A stretch of DNA of 20,591 nucleotides from contig JAZSEH010000015.1 in assembly GCA_045531585.1 (NCBI GenBank), positions 1 through 20,591 of the forward strand, written 5' to 3'. A program made the translations under genes and the position numbers. The notes beneath the pieces were generated by a model that was not told where the DNA came from, did not search any database, and saw nothing but the letters and a program-made list of their open reading frames with translations. This DNA is from SIG587 sp045531585 (GTDB lineage: Bacteria; Bacillota; Clostridia; Oscillospirales; Acutalibacteraceae). Numbering within the stretch: the first letter of the stretch is position 1; each line of letters opens with the position of its first letter. Of the stretch, positions 5,711 to 13,273 are shown piece by piece.

Positions 5711-7618
5711 TTGAAAACCTTTTTTTCTTCTATTAAATTATTTTATAAAAACATTTTTTTGGTTGCTTCATATTTTCTGCTTTTAGGTTACATATTTTAT
5801 GATTTTAATAGAATTTTCAAGGGTGTGTTAACCTATAAACAACCGGCTTTTGTTTTTTTGTCTGACATCTTATATATATCCATATTTTGCACCGTCTTTT
5901 TTTTGTTTTTTTCTTATATACTGTTTAGTAAAATAAAAAAATCAAATCTTGAGGAAGTATTTACAGCCACAAAAAACGGCTATGTTAAATTAGCATTAAG
6001 TTTTTTTTCGCTTATTTGCATATTGATTTTTATAGTTTTTCTTATTGCCTTTATATATAATATTGTGTACCCAAATGTTGATTTAAATGATTATGACTAC
6101 TTATTTCATATAACAGGCAGTATTTTTGTTTATTTGTTCATTGTTCCACTTACAGGTGCGCTAATAGGGGCTTGTTTCGCCTTTTTATTTAAACCCTTGT
6201 CCGCATATTTGGTTATGGTTTTGTTTGTTTTTTTAAGCAGCCCTTTAGCGAGTATGATTGCTTTTACTGTTTCAGAAGCTACAGGATATAAGGTGAATAT
6301 TTCTCCTGTTTTTGATATATTCAATCTTTATCCTTTAAATATTGATTATTCCCCTATTTACGGATTTGGCATTTCTTTATTGCCTTATAAAATTGAGGCT
6401 ATACTGTTTTGGTTGTTTGGGGTTAAAGCCGTTATATTGATAAAGTTATCAAAAAAATCTCAGCGTATGTTAAGGATTTGTGCAACGGTATGCACAATAA
6501 TATGCTTTGTAAATTTTATAGCGTTTTTTCAACCCTCTTCTAAGGTTGATATGAGCTACCGCGTGGACGGTACATTGCTTACGGACCAATCCTTTTATTA
6601 TAAACTTTATGACGGAGTGTATCCTGATGAAGAACAACCTGCAGAGTTTCAGGTTTTAAATTACGATCTGGATCTTAAGGTAAAAAAGCAATTATATGTT
6701 ACCGCAAAATTAAAGGTGGATAGAGATAATTTATCTGTTTATCCTTTTACCTTGTACCATAATTATAAAATTAAAAAAGTTACTGACCAAAACGGCAAGA
6801 AGCTCTCTTTTAAGCAAGATGTAGACCATGTTGAAGTTTACCCTACAGGAACACTGACAGAAATAAATTTTACCTATTCAGGTTATAACTCCAGATTTTA
6901 CAGTAATTCACAAGGAATCTTTCTTCCCGGTTATTTTGCTTATTATCCTATTCCAGGCCATTTTACTATGTTTACTTCTGATTGGCAAGGTTATACTGAG
7001 GTGCTTCTTCCTAATGAGGCTAACTTTAACTTAACTATCAACCCATCTAAAGAAATTTTCACTAATATTTCTTCGGATAATAACGGTGGCTATTTTGGAA
7101 AGACAAACGGCTTAACTATTATGAGCGGCTTTTTAAAAAGTCAGACCGTTAATGGCATTGAGGTTATTTATCCGTTTTTCAATACATCGGAATTTGCTAC
7201 CGATCGCCTTGAGAAAGATATAGATAATTTCTTAAAAGTCAAAAAAGACGATGTCGTTAAAAAAATATTTGTTGTTCCAAATGTTAATCAAAAAAGCGAT
7301 TCTATTGTTGCATATTCTGATTACTTGACAGCAGATCAAATAGTAACTCTTCCTGAACGGTATGTATTTACAAAGATTAATTATAAAAAACAAGCGCTAT
7401 ACAGTTATCAGGAATTTTATTTAAACAATAAAGAAGCTTTTGAAGTTATTCTTTCTGCTGAGGCAGAGTTCCCGCCTGAACATGATAAAATAGCTACCAT
7501 ATACCAAACAAAAGCAAAAGAACTTGGCGATGCTCTAATGACAGAAAAAACAAATGCTTATCTTTTCGATAGTAATGATAATCGCTCAATTATCCAATTT
7601 CTAAATGAACTTTCTTAA
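5711..7618 (+). CDS. ABC-2-type permease with large beta-rich extracytoplasmic domain
   Basis: The frame is open from ATG 5684, but that ATG lies inside the hairpin. TTG 5711 follows aggggggatttttt at 6-nt spacing and opens with a basic amphipathic stretch, so I choose TTG (635 aa). About seven hydrophobic segments fill the first ~275 residues, typical of ABC-2 permeases. They are followed by a ~360-residue exported region. Its first ~110 residues (starting LNYDLDLKVKKQLYVTAKL and ending near GYFAYYPIPG) resemble the N-terminal saddle domain of M1 aminopeptidases that are fused to ABC-2 permeases. No HExxH zinc motif appears in the remaining ~220 residues, so it looks catalytically dead. The ATPase gene begins 30 nt downstream. 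The M1-like assignment is from pattern memory and needs structure comparison. Confidence 0.7.
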   Translation: MKTFFSSIKLFYKNIFLVASYFLLLGYIFYDFNRIFKGVLTYKQPAFVFLSDILYISIFCTVFFLFFSYILFSKIKKSNLEEVFTATKNGYVKLALSFFSLICILIFIVFLIAFIYNIVYPNVDLNDYDYLFHITGSIFVYLFIVPLTGALIGACFAFLFKPLSAYLVMVLFVFLSSPLASMIAFTVSEATGYKVNISPVFDIFNLYPLNIDYSPIYGFGISLLPYKIEAILFWLFGVKAVILIKLSKKSQRMLRICATVCTIICFVNFIAFFQPSSKVDMSYRVDGTLLTDQSFYYKLYDGVYPDEEQPAEFQVLNYDLDLKVKKQLYVTAKLKVDRDNLSVYPFTLYHNYKIKKVTDQNGKKLSFKQDVDHVEVYPTGTLTEINFTYSGYNSRFYSNSQGIFLPGYFAYYPIPGHFTMFTSDWQGYTEVLLPNEANFNLTINPSKEIFTNISSDNNGGYFGKTNGLTIMSGFLKSQTVNGIEVIYPFFNTSEFATDRLEKDIDNFLKVKKDDVVKKIFVVPNVNQKSDSIVAYSDYLTADQIVTLPERYVFTKINYKKQALYSYQEFYLNNKEAFEVILSAEAEFPPEHDKIATIYQTKAKELGDALMTEKTNAYLFDSNDNRSIIQFLNELS

Positions 7619-7648
7619 TATATTTATTATAAAAAGGGGGTACGATTT

Positions 7649-8494
7649 ATGTTAACAATTCAAAATTTAAATAAAAGTTTTGGCAAGAAAAAAGTGCTTA
7701 AAAATTTCACATATGATTTTAAACCAGGCGTTTATGGTTTACTGGGGCCTAACGGCTCAGGCAAAACAACATTACTTCGTTGCATAACAAAATTGTATAA
7801 TACAAAAAAGGATGTTATTTTATATAACAATGATTGTATTTCAAACAGCTCCAAATATCTTTCAAATATAGGTTATTTGCCGCAGAAATTTAGTTTGTTT
7901 AAGGATTTAAAGGTATTTGAGATGATGCAGCTTCTTGCCAGTTTGAAAAATATTGATTATAAGAAAAATCGTGAAATGATAGAGAGATGCATCAATTTGG
8001 TAAATCTCTCAGATAGAATTAATGACCGTGTTGGTACACTTTCAGGAGGAATGATAAGAAGGCTGGGTATAGCTCAGACATTACTTGGGGACCCTGATAT
8101 TATAATTTTTGATGAACCAACCGTAGGTCTTGATCCGGAAGAACGCCTTAGATTTAAAAATATTTTATCTCAAATAAAAGAGGATAAAATTATTATTCTT
8201 TCCACACATATAGTCGAAGATGTAGAGGCAACCTGTGAAACAATTCTTATTATGAAGGACGGAAAGATTGGTGCCAGCGGAAGTTGCTCCCAAATACAAG
8301 CTTTTGCCAATGGAAAAACTTATTTGGTTCCGGAAGAAGAAAAAATGCTGATTCAAGGAGATTATATTTTACAAAAAAGAGAAGAAAATTGCGGTACTGC
8401 CATGTTAAAAATAATTTCCAATCATCCGCAAAAATTTAAAACTATTGAGCCAAATATTGAGGACGGTTATATATGCGTTTTAAAAGATATGTAA
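7649..8494 (+). CDS. ABC transporter ATP-binding protein (281 aa)
   Basis: All nucleotide-binding motifs are intact: Walker A GPNGSGKT (33-40), Q-loop Gln79, signature LSGGM (131-135), Walker B IIIFDE (151-156), D-loop GLD and H-loop His187 (STHIVED). The arrangement matches the CcmA/ABC-2-partner class, where one or two such subunits power a membrane pair for efflux or self-protection. A ~75-residue C-terminal extension after the H-loop domain is usual for the class. It has an aaggggg SD 8 nt before its ATG. It overlaps the next gene by 22 nt, indicating translational coupling and a shared complex. Confidence 0.93.
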   Translation: MLTIQNLNKSFGKKKVLKNFTYDFKPGVYGLLGPNGSGKTTLLRCITKLYNTKKDVILYNNDCISNSSKYLSNIGYLPQKFSLFKDLKVFEMMQLLASLKNIDYKKNREMIERCINLVNLSDRINDRVGTLSGGMIRRLGIAQTLLGDPDIIIFDEPTVGLDPEERLRFKNILSQIKEDKIIILSTHIVEDVEATCETILIMKDGKIGASGSCSQIQAFANGKTYLVPEEEKMLIQGDYILQKREENCGTAMLKIISNHPQKFKTIEPNIEDGYICVLKDM

Positions 8495-9141
8495 AAAACC
8501 TGTTTTTTCGCACTTTTTTACATTTAAAAAGCATTGGGGTTTTGGTTTATATTCCTCTTATTATAATAAATGTAATTTTACCATTATTAACTTATTTGGT
8601 ATACCGACAATATGGTATAAGCAGCAGATTAGAGATAAGTATACAGGAATATAGCCAATGGCTTCTTCCTTTAGCCTGTGTTTGGTGGCCTATGTTTGTA
8701 ATGAAGGAGTATATTGAGGGAGATGGAAGAGAACTATTATATATAAACAAAACCAGCAATAGGTTTTTAGATCTATTTCTTCTCTTTATAATTTCAATAT
8801 TAAATGTTGCTCTTATCTTTTTGGTATATACCTCACTGATACCCTATATGAAATACGAATATATTAGAATACTTATTATTTGCTTTTTATATTTTAGTAT
8901 CGTTTATACGATAGGATTTACTACAAATTCCTCTGCTTTTACTGTTTTATCTGTTATTTTGTATACCCTTGTAAATGTTTATTATGGGAGAGAGCAAAAT
9001 AAAAATATATTAATTTATCTTTCAACACAGCGTTTAACTATGAAAAGTTTTATTTCTAATTACTTACCTCTGCTTATAATGGGTATTGTATTATTAATTT
9101 TTTGTATAATATTTAATAAAAAAAGAAATGTCTTCAAATAA
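8473..9141 (+). CDS. Second ABC-2-type permease subunit (222 aa)
   Basis: About six hydrophobic helices are visible (near 21-45, 60-78, 98-125, 130-147, 148-168, 198-215) with a basic N-terminus and an Asn/Lys-rich tail. No ectodomain is present, unlike the partner encoded at 5711-7618, so the two probably form an unequal membrane pair driven by the ATPase. No substrate motif can be read. The start ATG lies inside the end of the ATPase gene, behind gagg. Confidence 0.7.
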   Translation: MRFKRYVKNLFFRTFLHLKSIGVLVYIPLIIINVILPLLTYLVYRQYGISSRLEISIQEYSQWLLPLACVWWPMFVMKEYIEGDGRELLYINKTSNRFLDLFLLFIISILNVALIFLVYTSLIPYMKYEYIRILIICFLYFSIVYTIGFTTNSSAFTVLSVILYTLVNVYYGREQNKNILIYLSTQRLTMKSFISNYLPLLIMGIVLLIFCIIFNKKRNVFK

Positions 9142-9184
9142 AAATATACACTCCAAAAGTAAACACTTTTGGAGTGTATATTTT
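9141..9184. terminator. Bidirectional terminator closing the ABC operon and the tadA operon
   Basis: A perfect 20-bp stem (arms 9141-9160 and 9165-9184, core atacactccaaaagt) has an aaac loop, with a T-run on the right and an A-run on the left. It starts at the last base of the permease gene and ends 11 nt from the tadA stop. Confidence 0.9.
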
Positions 9185-9194
9185 TTAGTATTCC

Positions 9195-9635
9195 CTACAT
9201 ATTTCTTAATTTATCAAAAAAATCCTTCATCAGTTTACTACATTCTTCTTCGCATATTCCCGAATATATAGTAGTTGTACTGTTTTCGGGCACTACATTT
9301 TGTGCACTGCCCATTGCCCCTGCGGTGAAATCATAGGCACCGAATATAACGTTTTTTATTCTTGCATTAAGTATTGCTCCTGCGCACATAATGCAGGGCT
9401 CAAGGGTTACGTATAAATCGCAATCATCAAGGCGCCAATCCTTTTTATGCTTGCAGGCGGCGGCAATAGCGTTTATCTCGGCGTGGCCAAGGGCGGTATT
9501 TTCCTGCTCCCTTGTGTTTGTGCCCTCGCCTATTATCCTACCGTTCTGCACCACAACGGCGCCAACGGGTATTTCTCCCCTTTGCGCCCCCTCACGGGCA
9601 AGCTCCAAGGCTCTTTCCATAAAACGTTTATCCAT
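9195..9635 (-). CDS. tadA: tRNA-specific adenosine deaminase TadA
   Basis: TadA converts A34 to inosine in the tRNA-Arg(ACG) anticodon, and is essential in most bacteria. The zinc and catalytic signature is complete: HAE (His51/Glu53 from the chosen start) and PCxxC (PCIMC, 80-84), plus the LGHAEINAI and RIKNVIFGAYD stretches typical of bacterial TadA homodimers. The frame extends to ATG 9644, but the SD aaagga is correctly spaced only for the ATG at 9635, giving MDKRFMERALELA as in homologues (147 codons including stop). It is the last gene of the leftward run from gyrA and is separated from the protease gene by a parS-bearing palindrome. Confidence 0.93.
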   Translation of the reverse strand: MDKRFMERALELAREGAQRGEIPVGAVVVQNGRIIGEGTNTREQENTALGHAEINAIAAACKHKKDWRLDDCDLYVTLEPCIMCAGAILNARIKNVIFGAYDFTAGAMGSAQNVVPENSTTTIYSGICEEECSKLMKDFFDKLRNM

Positions 9636-9652
9636 AAGCTTCATCCTTTTAC

Positions 9653-9686
9653 AAAACAGAATGTTTCACGTGAAACATTCTGTTTT
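9653..9686. promoter_or_regulatory. 34-bp perfect palindrome with a parS core (9662-9677)
   Basis: The centre TGTTTCACGTGAAACA is the Spo0J/ParB parS sequence. The arms extend a further 9 bp on each side (aaaacagaa and its complement), so the site is also a potential RNA hairpin with tttt on both strands. It lies in the tadA/protease spacer. Confidence 0.9.
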
Positions 9687-9689
9687 CAG

Positions 9690-10685
9690 TTATCTCATAA
9701 ATGTTGCCATAATAAGGGTAAGTACCCCTGCAATTATTATAAAGGGTGATACGAAAAACCAGGTGTACTTGTTTTTCTCGCGGCAAAGCATATCGGCATT
9801 TTTAAATTTGAAGGCATCTTCATCACGCTGAGAAAGCATATACATTCCCACAATGCCCAAAACAAGGGCAAGGGCAAGATATGCCAGATATATAGCGTTG
9901 GCGGCGTTATTCCCTGCATAAACGGACAGATAATACATAAGCACCGATACAAGATTGTTTAAGGAGTGTATCAGAATTGCCGTCCAAAGGGAGCCGCTTT
10001 TAATTGCCGCAAAGCCCAGAACAAGGCCAACAAAGGCGGCAAAAACAATCTGCTGAAAGTTGGAATGAATAAGACCAAACAGAATTGCCGAGGTTACAAG
10101 GGCAAATTTATCACCGAATTTGCGCAGAATTCCCATAAAGACGCCCCGCATTGCAAATTCCTCAACCAAAGCAGGCATTATTGCCGTTGAAAGAAAGGCA
10201 AGTAAAAAGCCGAAAATGCCTGTGGGATACTCCACATCGGTAAAGGGGTCGGGAAAGCCAAGGTTTAAAAATATCTGGCCGCTAATGCTGTTGGCGATAT
10301 TTGAAAAGGAGCAAAAGCCTATTCCAATAAGAATAAGGGGCAAAAAGGTACCCTTTTCAGGCTTTTTAAGGGGGAAAATCTCCTTAGAAGGCTCACCGCT
10401 CCATTTATACAGAATAAAAAAGGGAATTGTGAACATTAAAAGGGACATAAGTATCTGCACAAACTGCAGTCCCCCTGCATCCTCAATAAAGGAGAAAAAC
10501 CAATTTTGGCTTATTCCCAGCTTATTAAGCAGCGCAACAAAGGCCACCGCCCAGAATAACGAGATAACCAGCACCGATAAATAGGTGATGCCCAGCGCCG
10601 CCGCTGTGCGTTTTATTTGCTTTTTCTCGTTATTCTTGCGGTTAATAAACTCAATAACCTTTAAGGGATCGTCAAAATACTGCAT
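9690..10685 (-). CDS. CPBP-family intramembrane metalloprotease (CAAX protease-like)
   Basis: This polytopic protein of 331 aa has the ABI/CPBP signature: EE-x3-R (Glu175-Glu176, Arg180 in PALVEEFAMRG), His207 in the helix GLIHSNF, and H240-x2-N in LIHSLNN. These form the glutamyl/His metal site of Rce1-like proteases. In bacteria, CPBP proteins often give self-immunity or process membrane peptides; the role here is unknown. The N-terminus has a lysine-rich cytosolic tail and the C-terminus a further helix. The ATG lies 6 nt after the gyrA stop, with the gyrA end gcggagga as SD, so it is co-transcribed with gyrase. This is unusual company for such a protein. Confidence 0.88.
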   Translation of the reverse strand: MQYFDDPLKVIEFINRKNNEKKQIKRTAAALGITYLSVLVISLFWAVAFVALLNKLGISQNWFFSFIEDAGGLQFVQILMSLLMFTIPFFILYKWSGEPSKEIFPLKKPEKGTFLPLILIGIGFCSFSNIANSISGQIFLNLGFPDPFTDVEYPTGIFGFLLAFLSTAIMPALVEEFAMRGVFMGILRKFGDKFALVTSAILFGLIHSNFQQIVFAAFVGLVLGFAAIKSGSLWTAILIHSLNNLVSVLMYYLSVYAGNNAANAIYLAYLALALVLGIVGMYMLSQRDEDAFKFKNADMLCREKNKYTWFFVSPFIIIAGVLTLIMATFMR

Positions 10686-10691
10686 AGAGAA

Positions 10692-13253
10692 TTATTCCTC
10701 CGCTTCAGTTTCTGAAATTTCCCCTGTTTCTGCCTCGTCCTCAGGTCCCATCTCTGCCGCATCGGCATCGGGAGCCTCAGGAACGGTCATCTCCTCATCC
10801 TCATCGTGGTCGGTAACAACGGCGGAGAGTATTATTGTATCTCCCGTTACGCGCTTAACCCTTACGCCCTTGGAGGGACGGTTAAAGGTGCTTATCTGTG
10901 ATACCGGTACACGGATTATAACGCCGTCGGAGGCTATCATAATAATATCGTTATCATCGGTTACCGCAAGAACTGCCGCAACGTCGCCGTATTTTTCAAC
11001 TCGGTAGTTGGTAATACCCTTACCGCCACGGTTCTGGAGCCTATAATCGGCAATACTGCTCTTTCGGCCGTAACCTGTTTCGGTCAGAGTTAGAACGGTG
11101 GTATTCTCATCCACCTTAGCCATGGCAACAACCTTGTCGCCTGCCTTCAGGCGTATAGCCCTTACACCGCGGGCTGTTCTGCCCATTGAGCGAACGTCCT
11201 GCTCGTTAATATGAATGGCCATACCCTTTTTGGTGGCAATAAGCAGGTCCTCATTACCGTTTGTAAGCTCAGCAAAGGCAAGAGCGTCGCCCTCGTCAAG
11301 GCCAATGGCTATAATACCCGTTTTACGTATATGCTTGAAATCATCAAGGTGGGTACGCTTAATGGTGCCCTGCTCGGTTATCATAACAATGTAGGAATCG
11401 GTATCCAGCTCACTTACAGGCATTATGTTGGTTATCTTTTCGCCGGCCATAAGGGGAAGAATGTTGACTAAATTCATACCCTTACCTACTCTGCTGCCCT
11501 CGGGAATCTCATAAGCCTTAAGACGGTAGATTCGGCCAAGGTTTGAGAACATCATAATATAATCGTGGGAGGAGCAGGCAAACATATTCTCAACAATGTC
11601 GTCCTCTCTGGTTGTCATACCGCGAATACCGCGGCCGCCGCGATTCTGCACAGAGTACTCACTGCTGGCCATACGCTTAATGTAGCCGTTACGGGTTTTG
11701 GTGAGAACAACCTCCTCCTCAGGAATAAGGTCTTCAATGTCAACCTCACCTGAAACGGCGGAAATCTCGGTACGGCGGTCATCGGAATATTTATCACGAA
11801 GGTTTAAGGCCTCGGTCTTAACTATGTCAAGAACACGGCTGTGGGAGGCTAAAATATCCTCACATTCCTTAATAAAGGCGTATTTCTCGGTTAATTCGTC
11901 CTCAATCTTCTGTTTTTCCATACCTGCAAGCTTACCAAGCTGCATCTGAACAATGGCGGTGGTCTGAATTTCATCAAAACCAAAGCGGTCTGCCAGACGC
12001 TCCTTGGATTCGGGTATGGTTTTTGAGGTACGTATAATGCTTATAACCTCATCAATAAAGTCAATGGCGGTTTTTAGTGCCTCTAAAATATGGGCGCGCT
12101 CCTGAGCCTTGCGCATATCAAAGCGTGTGCGGCGCTCAATAATCTCACACTGGAAGTCAATGCAGTTCTGGAGCATCTCCTTTAAGGTGAGTATCTGAGG
12201 CTTGCCGTTAACAATGGCAATAAGGTTAGCGCCAAATGTTGTCTGCAGCTCGGTATAGGAGAACAGCTTATTAAGAACAACCTGAGGATTGGCATCCTTC
12301 TTAACGTCAACAACTATTCTTATACCGCCGTCACGCTTGGAGGAGTAGTCAACAACGTCGTCAATACCCTCAACGCGCTTTTCGGCCGCAAGGTCGTAAA
12401 TTTTCTTAACAAGGGCTTCCTTTCTAACCTTGTAGGGAATTTCGGTAATAACTATACGGAACTTACCGTTTGAAAGCTCCTCAATTTCGGTTTTACCGCG
12501 AACAATAATCTTACCCTTACCTGTGGCGTAGGCGGCGCGGATACCCGCCCTGCCCATAATAATACCGCCTGTTGGGAAATCAGGGCCCTTTATATGCTCA
12601 CAAAGCTCAGAAAGGTCGGCCTCGGGATTATCAATAAGGGCACACATACCGTCAATAGCCTCACCAAGGTTGTGGGGAGGAATTTCGGTAGCCATACCAA
12701 AGGCAATACCGCTGGAGCCGTTTACAAGAAGCTGTGGGAAGCGCACGGGAAGTACGGTGGGCTCCTTTAAGCGGTCATCATAGTTGGGCATAAAGTCAAC
12801 GGTATCCTTATCGATATCGTCAAGCATATTAAGGGAAAGTCTGTTCATTTTAGACTCGGTATAACGGTAGGCGGCGGCAGGATAGCCGTCAATATTACCG
12901 AAGTTACCGTGTCCGTCTATAAGAGGATAACGAAGGGAGAAATCCTGAGCCATACGAACCATAGCGTCATAAACGCTGGCGTCACCGTGGGGATGATAGC
13001 GGCCAAGCACCGAACCAACGGTATCGGCGCACTTACGGTATGCCTTTTCGGGGGTAAGGCCGTTTTCATACATAGTGTAAAGTATACGGCGGTGAACAGG
13101 CTTTAATCCGTCACGCACGTCAGGCAATGCACGGCCAACCAGTACCGACATACCGTACTGGAGCATACTGCTTTTAACCTCATCAACTATTTCTACAGGT
13201 AAAATATTGGTGTTTTCACTTTCGGGCCAATATACCTTTTCATGTTTAGCCAT
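10692..13253 (-). CDS. gyrA: DNA gyrase subunit A
   Basis: GyrA cuts and rejoins DNA, and with GyrB introduces negative supercoils. The 853-aa product has the winged-helix core with catalytic Tyr131 (in YRYTES, preceded by Arg130), the tower and coiled-coil region (about 370-490) and a beta-pinwheel C-terminal domain. The GyrA box is QNRGGRG (536-542), with a second box-like copy QNRGGKG (740-746). The tail from ~816 is highly acidic (DHDEDEEM to the end). The quinolone-determining stretch reads HPHGDASVYDAM: Ala92 replaces the usual Ser83 (E. coli numbering), while the Asp87 equivalent (Asp96) is kept. It starts 20 nt downstream of gyrB. Confidence 0.98.
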   Translation of the reverse strand: MAKHEKVYWPESENTNILPVEIVDEVKSSMLQYGMSVLVGRALPDVRDGLKPVHRRILYTMYENGLTPEKAYRKCADTVGSVLGRYHPHGDASVYDAMVRMAQDFSLRYPLIDGHGNFGNIDGYPAAAYRYTESKMNRLSLNMLDDIDKDTVDFMPNYDDRLKEPTVLPVRFPQLLVNGSSGIAFGMATEIPPHNLGEAIDGMCALIDNPEADLSELCEHIKGPDFPTGGIIMGRAGIRAAYATGKGKIIVRGKTEIEELSNGKFRIVITEIPYKVRKEALVKKIYDLAAEKRVEGIDDVVDYSSKRDGGIRIVVDVKKDANPQVVLNKLFSYTELQTTFGANLIAIVNGKPQILTLKEMLQNCIDFQCEIIERRTRFDMRKAQERAHILEALKTAIDFIDEVISIIRTSKTIPESKERLADRFGFDEIQTTAIVQMQLGKLAGMEKQKIEDELTEKYAFIKECEDILASHSRVLDIVKTEALNLRDKYSDDRRTEISAVSGEVDIEDLIPEEEVVLTKTRNGYIKRMASSEYSVQNRGGRGIRGMTTREDDIVENMFACSSHDYIMMFSNLGRIYRLKAYEIPEGSRVGKGMNLVNILPLMAGEKITNIMPVSELDTDSYIVMITEQGTIKRTHLDDFKHIRKTGIIAIGLDEGDALAFAELTNGNEDLLIATKKGMAIHINEQDVRSMGRTARGVRAIRLKAGDKVVAMAKVDENTTVLTLTETGYGRKSSIADYRLQNRGGKGITNYRVEKYGDVAAVLAVTDDNDIIMIASDGVIIRVPVSQISTFNRPSKGVRVKRVTGDTIILSAVVTDHDEDEEMTVPEAPDADAAEMGPEDEAETGEISETEAEE

Positions 13254-13273
13254 AATAAGTCTTTCTCCTTTCC

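Noticed and set aside
9391..9831. Long + strand ORFs across tadA and the parS palindrome
   Set aside because: They are antisense to tadA and the CPBP gene, have no SD, and translate the parS palindrome; the minus-strand genes are well supported.
10585..11949. Several + strand ORFs within gyrA and likewise within gyrB, recF and dnaA
   Set aside because: Antisense shadows of strongly conserved genes, without ribosome-binding sites or family resemblance.
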